A stretch of 64,000 nt of DNA, from assembly GCA_964036295.1 (NCBI GenBank), contig OZ038464.1, forward strand, positions 27,103,508 to 27,167,507, written 5' to 3'. The notes beneath the pieces were generated by a model. That model was given only the letters and a program-made list of their open reading frames with translations. It made no database searches and had not been told where the DNA came from. This document shows positions 38,195-52,500 of the stretch, piece by piece (position 1 is the stretch's first letter; each line of letters opens with the position of its first letter). The DNA comes from Plumapathes pennacea (taxonomy: Eukaryota > Cnidaria > Anthozoa > Antipatharia > Myriopathidae). Made by a program: the position numbers and the translations under genes.

Positions 38195-38460
38195 AAGGCT
38201 ACGTCCACACTAATGCGTTTTCAAAAGCATCCGTTTTCAAAAGCATCCGTTTCTAGTCGCCCGTTCACTAACTCCTTTTCATTTACAAAAGCGTCCGTTT
38301 TCGAAACTCTCCACTTAGGAAACCGTTTTGAAAACCTCCGTTCTCAAGTCATCGTTTTAGTGTGGACGAAAGGGCATAAAAAAAGTAACCATGCTTTTTC
38401 AAACGAAAACGGATTGTGGACGGGAGAACAGTGGAACGGTTCGCAATACAGTAACGTTTC
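38195..38460. repeat. Dispersed GTCCACAC...GAAAACGGA element
   Basis: Begins GGCTACGTCCACACTAATGC and carries AAACCTCCGTTCTCAAGTCA, TTTTAGTGTGGACG and CAAACGAAAACGGATT. The same order of blocks recurs at 40724-40813, where the end reads ACGGATTAGTGTGGATGGGG. Termini are inverse versions of CCACACTAATCCG, so it is probably a TIR element. Confidence 0.6.
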
Positions 38461-39666
38461 GATCAAATTTCACAAAATTAAATCCGTAAAACGATACCTC
38501 GTTAGAATTTTAAACTCCATCCAACAAGCTACGGTCGAATGTACGAAATCCCCCTCCCGCCCCCCTCCAGGACGAAATATAACAATGAACGAGACAGAAA
38601 AGACGACGAAGCCCTTATATGAAAGAACCGCATATCTATATGTTCACTAAAAATCCCGATTAGACTACTAGACCATATTAAGCACAAACAATTATGAAAC
38701 ATCGAAAGAACACGATCGAGTGACACGATTGTCGCCGACATGAAGGGTTCAAGCGCCAAACAAACAAATGAAATTGGTTACAGTGTGTGTTTCGCGCGCG
38801 GAATAAAGCTGAACGCCCCTACAACTTGCGGCTGGAACTAAATTAATACTATCTTAGCAAGATTAACGACAGGTCAGACTCCGACAACGGATCAAATCTT
38901 ACCGTGCCCAGAGAAATGTTCGTAACATGCACGTCTGTAGTTCTGAAGGAGCGCACAAATCGCTGGAGATCTGTCGCCTTAGATTGCTTCACACGTGGGC
39001 CACGACGGAGGGAACGTATTGGCCATTATGAAAGCCAATTCTCAGCAATTCCTTCCACATTTGTGTGGGTCGCCACGTTCGAAACTTTATAGCCCTTGGA
39101 TCAATGGAATGTGATGTGACGCGTAATGGCACGATACTTGATACTCCCCTGCACGCCTCTGAGTCTCTTGGGATTTGTTTTCTTTGGCTCGGTGTCGTTT
39201 TTCCGCCCTGGCGTATCTCAGTTGACAGCTGCTGTAAACACAGCCTTTTGTGTTTCTGGCCTCGTAGTTTCTCCCGCGGTTACAAAGAATTGAAGGTACG
39301 TTTTGGTCCGCAAAAATGATGCTTCGTGCATCAGGTCCAAGCCAAAGCAAGGGGTTTGTGTGCGGAGTTATGTAATGTCAATGACTCAAATATGTGCTGA
39401 AGTATTGGTGAAATGCTATATCAGTGCACGTTCCTGTCTGAGACTTCTCGTGTTTCCTGGCAATTTGGGCCACCAGAATTCTCAAGAAACACAAGAAATC
39501 AGGCGGATGAGTGAATATTTTATAACACATCAGCTATATTCGAGACATGGCCAAATCACGTGCGTTTTTAATACAACGAGGTTTGTCAAGAACGGTATGA
39601 AAAGCGGCAAGTCCTCTGAATTCTGCTGCACCTACTGAGATGGACGAAATATATACACTCTGCATA

Positions 39667-39672
39667 TTTATT
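39667..39672 (-). terminator. Candidate poly(A) signal for gene C
   Basis: AATAAA on the minus strand, about 450 nt after the gene C stop at 40124. Confidence 0.25.
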
Positions 39673-40123
39673 CAACTATTGCTCGGCCAGAACAGAGTCC
39701 TCTTCCGGCTTTTCGACCCACAGTAATTCGATTCTAAGCTGCCAAGCTATAGCCGAGATCCTGCTTGCGAAGCGTCAGCGTGGGAACAACCCTGGGGGAC
39801 TTCTATGACGGGCTGTAAAGGGAGATTCCGCCCAAAAGGTATAAGAAGTGCATATGTTTTTGTTGTTGTTGTTGTTTTTAACTCGGCGCGCGTTTTTTGC
39901 AGCCAGTGTGTTATCTAGAGCCTAAAAGGGTCACTATATCGACCCCCGTGGGCGGAACCTCCCTGTACAGAATTGCGGATCGTGATTACGATGAAGTGAC
40001 AAATCTGCACACTCCCACAGTTTTTTTGAACACAATGCAGGAACTGACAGGCTTATGTTTCTGCACAGAACTGTTACTTTAAATTGTCAATTGTGGGTTG
40101 CCTCACCCACTCCTCCCTTTATC

Positions 40124-43078
<2,955 letters not shown>

Positions 43079-45199
43079 CTTGTTTAGACGTCACTTCCGG
43101 ATCTGGGACAGGCGGAACTTGTGTCAATTAACCCTTTAAACCTTAAGTCTTACAATACAAAAGCCTCACTACCATTTCGAAAATGTGATGTCGACTTCAG
43201 AGGAAATTAAGCCCATATCACTGGGGAGACTAATTGGGGAGGTGGGGGGGGGGAGGGGGGGGGTGGGAGGGTAGACGTGCTGGTGGAGAGGGGATGGGGT
43301 AAGGACTCACGGACTAAACGTAGATGACAGTTGAGGACTTTTGATTCTGTATCACCCCATTGCCGACGCCGTGATAGTTATCTCTCATATACCGAACAAA
43401 TTACAATGACAAACCTTGATTTAACACCTCGGGAAATGTCGGTTAAAAAAGCAGGCACGAAATTTCAATCTTACGATACGGTATCTTTCAAAAAAAAAAA
43501 ATCTTTAGTAGTCGGCATTAAGGAACGTTCGTCACTGGACATACTAACTTGTCTTTACAAATTTACTGAGCACTACAGACGGTGATGCAAAATTTACTCC
43601 GCTTTCGAAATACATTTTTAAAAAGGTTTACCGGCTACCAATGCAAACGTTTGTGGTATTTATAATCACCAGTTAAGAGAGACAATCACGCATTTAAAAC
43701 GGGCGACGTACTCATTTCGGTTCGTGTGTACTCTCAAACTACCATATGTTTGAAAAGCAGTCGCACGATGAAAGCGTGACTTGCCGCAAGATAGGTCTAG
43801 TACACTAGCCACCCCAATAGAAGGAGAATACAGGGGTTCTGACCTGCTCGTAGTTACCACTGCATGCGGTATGTTTTCCATTCCTGGTTCTTATATCATG
43901 CAGAAGTGCGTACAGCAAGCTGTTTGGTTTGGCAAAACACTGAAGCAAAAACTAAAGCAGAAATTAACCATTCGATGGTAGCGTCAGAAATTTGTTTGTT
44001 TTATTGTTTTCTACACAATGCAACCGATGGACCGTTAAAAACAACATGGACTGAAGAGTGAGTTTATAATTTCCGTCGATTTCTACTTCTTATACTACTG
44101 GGCAGAAAGCGCTTCAGCGTTCTTATGTTTCCGACAAATATTCATCTGATGTTTGGGAGAAATCCAAACTTTTTTTTAGTAATCATGACTTTCTTATGTG
44201 TAATGAAACCATTTGGTTTCTTTCAGTTTCATACTCTCGTATTTTGAATATTCATCCTTATTGTTCAGGCCGTTGTAGCGGAGAGACTAGGAGAGAGGGA
44301 GCCAGAGACACTAAAACAGCCCAAGAGACAGGGAGTAATACAAAGACAGAAGATCGACAGAGACAGAGGGAAGTGGACAGATAGACAGAGACAGAGACAC
44401 TTAGAAAGACAGAAGTTAGAGAGACAGAGAAAGATGTCCGCATCGGGTTGGGTACCCAGATCGCTGCTTCTCTCAATCATACAAAAAATATTGTGTTTTG
44501 CAGTTACCATAATTTATTTGGGTAGAATTACTAAACGTGCCGTAGCTCGTCCCTTTTATTCCATTTCAACTCCTTTTCAGGTTTGACTGAGCTGGTGTTA
44601 ACTCTTGGACATCCTGAGATTCATTTTTAAATGCCGGAGTGTTGGTATCAGGCCTTTTGTAAGCAAAGCAGTTATTTATGTCTTATACCTCTGGGCCCGC
44701 TTGCACAAAACGCTAACGCCCGGCCAGCCTAGACGTTAATAACAATGGAAGTTTAGTTAGGCCTGGTGTTATGAACACCTAGTCCCGGGGGTTAGTGGTT
44801 TATGCAATCAGGCCCGCCAAGATCAGTATCACCCAGCTTAATTTAGACTCTATTAAAATCAAAAATAGAATTACAAACATAGTTTGTGCCCATAGTTCCA
44901 CCTATAAACCGACCATCTGCGAATATTCTTATTTCCTGTATGTACCTGCCTCCTCATCCAAACGGTCATGAATATCATTTATGGTTAATTGCTTGTCGTC
45001 GTGATCTGCATAAACGCAAAGGAAAAGGTGAAATACGCGCGCGTTTTGATTCCTGTAGGAGCGTACATCATGTTATACCACTCCTGCACATTCTTTACGC
45101 ATTCTAGACTATGACCAGTTTGCTATGTCACTGATTCCGATTCTATTAAAACAAAACGGAAAAAAAAAAAAAAAACGGGAAAAGCAATCCTGTCCTGCC
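43079..45199. other. Spacer between synaptotagmin-like genes C and D
   Basis: No recognisable gene. It contains a G-rich stretch at 43240-43270, a GA-rich array at 44277-44432 and an inverted-repeat element at about 44693-44822 (GGGCCCGCTTGCACAAAACG mirrored by TTTATGCAATCAGGCCCGCC). Confidence 0.6.
44277..44432. repeat. GAGACA-rich degenerate tandem array
   Basis: Repeated GAGACAGA/GACAGAGA/AGACAGAA units over about 155 bp. Confidence 0.8.
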
Positions 45200-47444
45200 T
45201 CACTCTAACAATTTATGCCACCTCGCAATTGGCTTGTTGCTCACTCGCATCTCGTTCCAGTGTTCAAATTGACTGCCTGTCGATTCTGGGCCGAGGAAGA
45301 CTTGTCCTAGCATTTTATCCTCTCCCATCCCCTCAGCGTCGTGCATTACGCACAGCAGAAGGCTCGTCTGATGGAGGATTCCAATAGGAATGTGAAATGT
45401 CAGAGCTTCGTTGAAGACCGGGCTGTTATTTTTCTTTATAATACAAGTCTTCTTCTCTTTGAGTTTTCGTCCCGCGTGGTATAAAATTACCTCTATGTAT
45501 GGATCTGAGAAAGAAGACAACAATTGCCACTGTTATGGTGTTTCAATGAATGCACTGCAGCCCTCTTAAAGCAATCCGACCACTAAGATTCTGACTTCGG
45601 AATTCCGGAATCTAAACCTTTAAATCACAGATTAGCCGCCTTCTGTGAATTCCGGATTCGTGTCATGGCGGGTTACTGTTGTGTATTCAGTAATTCAGTG
45701 GCTCACTAACACATTTTGCGTTAGAAAGTATACACGCAAGCTTTAAAGTAGAAAATAATGCTAAAGGGAAGCACAATGAAATAGTTAAACTTACCAGGAG
45801 GCAGGTTCTCCACTGAACATAAATCCCTGGATCTGATTATTACAACTGTCAGTCTCTCCGTCAGTCGTAAATAACCTAACGACAGCATCACTTCTCCCAG
45901 AGCACCAGTTGCCTGTGGACAAAAAATACCCATTTCTAGGGAGTGTCTATAAATTACATACAAAATATATCTCTGATGAGAGACTAAAAAGATAAACTAT
46001 TGGAGCTGATCCCTCCTTTCCGTGCATAGTGAAATCGTTTTGCTTTGTTCAGTTTCTTGCTCTCGTATATTTTAAATATTTTTTTCTTGGTCGAACAGGG
46101 CTATTAAGTTTTATTGTGAATTGGCAGTTACTCAGTTTCTGTAGGAGAGGCTTAATAACAGCAGCCCTATAGACCATGCATGTAACTCCAAATCCTTGAG
46201 CACTGAAAGAAGCTGACCACTTACCTTCTGCGCCGCGCGGATGTAGCGAACAAGAAGCACCTCCCGCGAAAGACTAAATCCGCGCTGCTCCAGTTCCGCA
46301 ATGTGCACCGTCAGCTCACCGATAGTCTCGTGTTGCGAGAAGCGATCAAAACAGGAAACAGTAAACTTCAAGCTTTGATGTTGCAGTTTTTCATACGGTA
46401 CATAGAATTCGAACAATTCCCTGAAGTCTGGGCTCGTCCCTGTTACCGCTCTGGACTGGAACGAGCGGTGGTGTTCCGGCATGATCTTCAATATGACGTA
46501 GTAAGTGACGTCACCTTTCTCTGGTTGTGGCAGCCCTTGTGCTTTCATGAGTTTCACTGTGAGCGTTGATCTGATGAGGGGGAAACAACAACATCGACAA
46601 CTAAGTAAAATAGCTGCATGCACACCGTTGTAGCCTATCCGACAGATTTGTCCTGCCTTCACCACAACATACCCATACAGTGTGAGGGTATACCGATTAT
46701 TTGAAGTGACACCTCGTGCGCGCACCTGATTGTGTCGAACTGAAGAGAGAACTTCATCTTGCCGGCTGGTTTTTCTGGAACAGACACCAAGTTTCCCTCG
46801 TCCCCCAGACGTTCCTCGCTCTGATGGAAACAGATTGAAAAGAAACATAGAGAGTTCAAGACACGGGCCGGAAAGAGTGAAAATTACAACTTACACATGA
46901 GAAAGAGCAAGAGCAAGAGCAAGAGCAAGAACAAGAACAAGAACAAGAACAAGAACAAGAACAACAGCAAAAACAACAGCAACAACAAGAACAAGGAGCA
47001 AGAACAGGACACGAGAAAGAGCAACAGCAAGAACAAAACTGACAGTGTATGAGCAATATCAAGAATAAGCAAAAGAACAAACACAGAAACGCTAGAACAT
47101 AAACCGCAAGAAGAACGCGTCGTCAACGCCAGCTTCAACAAAATGATGCTGTATATATATGATGCGTCTGAAGGCTGTCTTGGTCCGATTACCCTTCCAA
47201 GGTCCTCGTAGGTCCGTGGCTGGACAGGGACACATCTAGAGTACAGCAGAGGGCTCGGGGCAAGCGATAAAGGGGACCCCATATAAGGAAATGAATCTGT
47301 GGTGACGTCATCTTCCTTAGTTTTTTCCTTTGCCACTTTTTTGGAATTCTTGAAGAGAAACCTGATGACCAACACAGCGTAGAGAATCAAGGTCGATAGC
47401 AGCACTGCAGCGATGAAAATTATTGGCGTACTCGATTTGTTCAT
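45200..47444 (-). CDS. Synaptotagmin-like protein D, tandem C2 domains
   Basis: Exons 47193-47444, 46726-46820, 46225-46570, 45795-45912 and 45200-45504 give 371 residues. Phases (0, 2, 0, 1) and the 346-nt C2A exon are identical to gene C, so the two are tandem duplicates. Membrane segment at about residues 8-30, then a basic stretch. C2A: GKMKFSLQFDTIR, STLTVKLMKAQGL, SPDFRELFEFYVPYEKL, KFTVSCFDRFSQHETIGEL. C2B: GEVMLSLGYLRLTERLTVV, SDPYIEVILYHAGRKLKEKK with a polybasic patch, FNEALTFHIPIGIL, LLCVMHDAEGMGEDKMLG, FEHWNEMR, ending WHKLLE. C2B keeps SDPY and two loop-3 acidic positions, so it may still bind Ca2+ weakly; C2A has one Asp. The 5' acceptor before the ATG implies an upstream 5' UTR exon. 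Confidence 0.83.
46896..47042. repeat. (AAGAGC)n/(AAGAAC)n hexanucleotide array
   Basis: About 145 bp of AAGAGC, AAGAAC and related AACAGC units in gene D's first intron, the same intron that carries the trinucleotide array in gene C. Confidence 0.9.
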
Positions 47445-49556
47445 TTGGCTTCACGTTCAGTAATCCTGGTAAAAGGAAGGAAAACAACAACAACATGTTT
47501 AGAAAAATAAACAAGACGTGCATGAAAAACATTGCAAGCGAACGTTTATTCAAAGTCTGCAAAGTCAAAAATCCTGCATCACAACATCAACAGTTTTGTT
47601 TGCATCAAAACTGCGCCAAAATATTGAAAATGTTTCCGCCAAAGACCAAATATGATCTGCGCGGCTAATCGCTTACTTGTGATTGTCATTGCAAGACTGA
47701 GCTTTTCACGTTTATGTTAGCGCATATCATTCGTTTGACTATAACTTCTTTTCTAATAAGAACACGAGTCTGATATAGTTCCTCCAAGTGCCAACAGAGC
47801 GGCTGAGCCCGCGCGGCATCCAACCGCAACGGCGGCAATTTCGGCAACTTGGGCGAGAACTATTTTCATTGCTTTTTGTCAAAATAAATTTTAATCTGCC
47901 AAATCCTGTAGTTTGGTCAGATAAGGGAAACTGAAGCCAAGATCCGAGCGGCAGTCGCCCGGCTTGACTCAGTCATAATGTATGCGCATGACTCAATACG
48001 CATACATTATCATTATTAAACTTCAACAAAGTTCAATATTTTTAACGCTGGTTCAGCAGTGCAATGAAATATTTAGAATAATAAATGAAACAGAACTCCA
48101 AACTTTTGCATAAAATAAGCGTGCAAAATGAATTTTGTTTCAATTCTTAGTTTCACAGGAAACGTAAGTTTTACGGTGAGTTGTCACCATTTCCCGCGCA
48201 AAGAGACCGCGCATACCGCAGGCTATTTGAACACTTTCGCCACGAGTTCAGTGTCAAGATGTTAGAAGAAATGATGAAACTATGTTGGAACAAATTACTA
48301 GCGCAGACTAGAACCATAAGAAACTGCTTCGAAGAGAAACCTAAAAATTGCAAAATTAGTTCACACACGGCATCAAGGGCTAACAGTGAAAAGCTGTTTC
48401 AGTAAATCAAACAAAACAAAATACTAGACAGGAAGCTGAGAAATAATTATGTTCCTCGTGCCGAGTGTATTTTCTAGTTATGTTTATAATCGATCGTGAG
48501 CAATGCATTTTATACTATTGTGGAATCTGTACAAATCTATACTGACCAAATCAGCAGAGTGAAATCATTCATTGTACACCAAGCAGACTAAGGTGCCAAT
48601 TAAAATTATGTCAAACTGTGATAGTAGTGCGCACCCCTTTATATAAATTACATGAAAATATCCGGGGAGAATTAGTACTTCATGAAATGTCAGCCCTTTA
48701 CGCGTATCGTACTCAACATGTACCCAAAACTTAGGAGCCGCGCAACATGATTATCACTAACCGCAATACTCAGACAACAAATTTAAAATATTGTACAGTG
48801 CTACTAAAGACCCATATCAGTTCTTACCTTAAAAATTGTCTGCATGACTACAACGCCAGACGCAGCAGTGAACAGTTCGTGCTGGGTGCTTCGCAAACCA
48901 CTTCACCGGGGCCGTGTCGTATCCTAAGTAATGATCACTCCAAATCTTCAGCACGCCAGAAAAGTTCAACGGTTTGTCAAATTCGAATGTTGTGTTAGTA
49001 GCCTGAACTACAGCATGGCTCAGAGGAATCGTCTATTTGAAGGGAACTCAGCGCCTCTTGCGCGCGCGAACCTTGAGCATCTCGCTTGTCATACTTTATG
49101 CTTATAGTCCGCGCCAAGTTTTCCAACGGTGCTCTTATTTTGGGCTTTATATCCGGTGAACCAATGTTTGCTGAAGTGTGAAATTTAAATTTGTTTTCGG
49201 TCAAAAGCTATAGAGACAATAAACTCTTTGTTTAGAACAATATGCTCGGTTTGTTTGGACTGCTCATATGTACAAAGAACAATGAGTTGAATTCGGAATC
49301 TGAAAATAAAACAGATCTCAGCACGGAAAATTAGAGCTATAGCTGCAGAATACCTGGAAATCCGATTTCTAGGGGTACTCCAAAAAAATGCAGGGTATTC
49401 TGTAGCTACTCCAAATTAGGTTTTAGGGTTGTTATGGTGTATTCCCGCTCAGCAGAGGAGGATGAACTTTAATTAGGGCTAATTTCACCAGGAGCACCTC
49501 CCACCCCTCCCCTTCCTACGCATGTACCAGTCTCCCAGCCGTGCTCGACTGAATGA
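47445..49556. other. Divergent intergenic region between gene D and VPS41
   Basis: No coding exon recognised. It should hold gene D's 5' UTR exon and promoter and the VPS41 promoter. A 12-bp-arm hairpin (ATAATGTATGCG / CGCATACATTAT) is at about 47976-48010. Confidence 0.6.
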
Positions 49557-49568
49557 TCACGTGAGTCA
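49557..49568 (+). promoter_or_regulatory. TCACGTGA E-box (CLEAR-type core) overlapping TGAGTCA
   Basis: TCACGTGA at 49557-49564 lies 12 bp before the VPS41 start codon and overlaps TGAGTCA (49562-49568), an AP-1-type motif. The start codon itself sits in AAGATGGCGG, a YY1-like context. CACGTG flanked by T and A is the core recognised by MiT/TFE factors, which control lysosomal genes in mammals. Use here is inference. Confidence 0.4.
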
Positions 49569-49576
49569 TATTAAAG

Positions 49577-52500
49577 ATGGCGGATAAACAGGTCAGCACC
49601 AGCAGGGGGACTTTGTTAGCTGATTTATGTCGCTCTGGAATTCTCTACTAATGTTTTATTCTTTACCCGGTAGCGTGCCACCAAAGAAGAAGAGAATTCA
49701 CAGGTGAGCTGCTCTGTAGTTGTTTTTGTAACATCTAAGCAGTCAGTTTGAACACTTGGCGATTCCTCGTGAACACGGAAAGATGCATGGCAATGTTTTC
49801 GTAAAACGTAAAACTTGAACAGCGATTTTAGGGGCAGCAAGGAAACGAAAGATCAGAGTAAAGTGTTGTTGTTAGTATATACGAAGTAGATGGAGCTAGA
49901 ACATGTACGCGACAGCTCATGTCTAAAGAGGTCCAACCGAACTAAAACCAAAGCAAAAATATTTAGATATTTATGACATCAGTAATTTGGTGCTCTTTAA
50001 GGAGTGAACTATTCAGAAGGAAGAGCCACTTTTCATATCACAAATAACCAACCATGTATTAATTACACAATTGAATTGGTATAGGTGGAAGAGGAAGATG
50101 ATGATGAGTCAGAGGACGAAGAAGAAGATGATGATGAAGAGGAAGAAGAGGAGGAAGAAGAAGAAGAAGAAGAACCGAAACTGAAGTATGAAAGAATTGG
50201 AAATGCAGTCAATGAAGTCTTAAATGGAGAAGAATGTGCAAGTTGCATGGCAGTGCATACCAAGGTACTGTGTACTAACCATAAAATGGTTTAAAATTGT
50301 TTTCTACTGCAAAATCATAAGCTTTCTTATACAGTAGTACTGCTTGGCAGTGCATACCAAGGTACTGTGTACTAATAACCATAAAATGGTTTAAAATTGT
50401 TTTCTACTGCAAAATCATAAGCTTTCTTATACAGTAGTACCTCTTGGCAGTGCATACCAAGGTATTGTGTACTAATAACCATAAAATGGTTTAAAATTGT
50501 TTTCTACTGCAAACTCATAAGCTTTCTTATACAATAGTACTATTTGTTGGTAAAAGTGCACCACACATATATTTTTGAAGTTGTTTGCAGGTGCAGGCAT
50601 GATATACAGGATTAACAGACTTGACTCCAGATGATCCACATATCCACTTCAAGTTTAATCACCAGTAGCAGCTCATTTTGTGTTTTATGATATCTCTGTA
50701 GTTCCTGGCCCTGGGTACTCATTATGGAGTAGTGCATGTTTTGGATCATCAAGGCAACAGCATACGGAGCAAAGAATTCCCATCGGTATGTGGTTCTCTA
50801 TAAAATACAATGAAGGAATTTAATAGTGATATATAACACCATTCAATCAGCAACTGTGCATGCTAATGCCATCCTGCTGTATATAATCTGGTCCCACAGT
50901 GCTCTGACAAGAGTAGAGTCAGTGGAGATGGACTGGTTGATGTGTGGAGCTAAAGATGATGATGCAATACAATATGTCTGACAGTTTTTGGTTGTTCTTT
51001 TAAGCACACAACAGCTGTCAATCAGATAAGCATTGATCAGAATGGTGATTACATTGCAAGTTGCTCTGATGATGGAAGGGTGAGTGAAACAGTATTGTGC
51101 TGTAAAACATTGGCCCTTATGCACATATTTGTTAAATAATACATCATTCAATAATAGTTATTATTACACGACTTCACATTTTCGAGTGCAAATATGGGCC
51201 AAAACGAGTGCAAAGATGGGAGCGTATTGCACTCGTCAGGAACCAGATCAACTGGTTTATTAGCTTACGTGATCAATTTTGGCAAGCAAAGTTTACGAAC
51301 GCGTTATTTTTTGTTCCATTTTGCGCACGGCAAGAACGTTTGTCCTGCTTCATTTGTCATATAATAAACAATTTATTACACAAAAAGTCGTGCAATACAG
51401 CTGTATTTTTACTCGTCAGTTTTATTTTTTCTCGCCTGAAGCAGGCTCGAAAAAATAAAACTGACTCGTAAAAATACTCCGCCGTATTGCACTCCTTCCC
51501 ATGTAGTAACCTCTTTTAATTATTATGATTATATAAAATTACTTGATAGATGTTATAAAATGAGAATATTTTTAAAGTGATATTTCAGTCCAGGAGGTAG
51601 TGCAGGTTGGGGGAGGGGGCAAATTGCATCACTGCAGTGTGACTTGCAATTTGACCAGCAAAACATGCATCTAGAAATATACAGAAACTTCTTACTTGCT
51701 TTAATTACCAGGTTGTTATTAATGGATTGTACAGCACTGAGAACAATGTTCAAGCCACCTTTGACTCCCCAGTAAAGGTGAGTAAGCTGTGAAATGATAT
51801 TTTCTGATAGATTTCCTAACAAACAGGGTGTGGGTTGGAGGCTGGAATATACTACTGTGTATCTGTCTATTTATAGTGGCTGAGAAATGTCTATTTCTTG
51901 CCATCTTTGCAGGCTGTGGCCTTGGATCCTGACTTCTCTAAGAAAAGAGCTAAGATGTATGTGACTGGGGGACAAAAGGTACTTAGTGTACATTTGATAG
52001 TAACCACAAGCTATAGCCACATGTACACTGTTGTCCAAAATCTACCAAGAAACCAGTGCTTGTTTTGTCATATGGCATGACTATAAAATATGAATAACAG
52101 ATACAATTTTAAATGTCTTGAAGAATTTTATACATGGAGGCTCCACCCAGGCTGTCAACTGCTTACCTTAAAATTCTATCCTGGGCTATAATAGTGACCT
52201 TTTTAAATACCTCTAGTAATTTGCCTTTGAAGAAGAAAGCATTTAGCAAAACCTCTGCAGCATGATTTTTACAAAGGTCTTAGATGAGGGACAAGTTTTA
52301 GAACCCCTATTAAATGCCAAACCGATTTTCCTTTGGCCAGCCATTTTTACTGACCTTTTGAAATACCCAAAAAACATTTTTCTTGCAACCTTTTCAATAC
52401 CTGAGGCTTGAAGAGGGACTCATTTTGGGTGGAGCCTCCTCATATAGCCAATCATGGGAGTGATCCCCCATACAGTATGATTGTCAAGTTTAAGCAGCCC

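Larger units (their letters stand above)
32953..40123. other. 7-kb interval without a recognised gene
   Basis: No exon with family resemblance on either strand. It holds 5' UTR/promoter sequence of gene B near 32953-33480 and dispersed repeats with CGTTTTC/GAAAACG motifs at about 37780-38030 and 38195-38460. Open frames here are short and unsupported. Confidence 0.6.

Noticed and set aside
37696-38650. Two frames of 130-145 codons (minus 37696-38094, plus 38213-38650).
   Set aside because: Both lie over dispersed CGTTTTC/GAAAACG repeats and lack conserved protein motifs.
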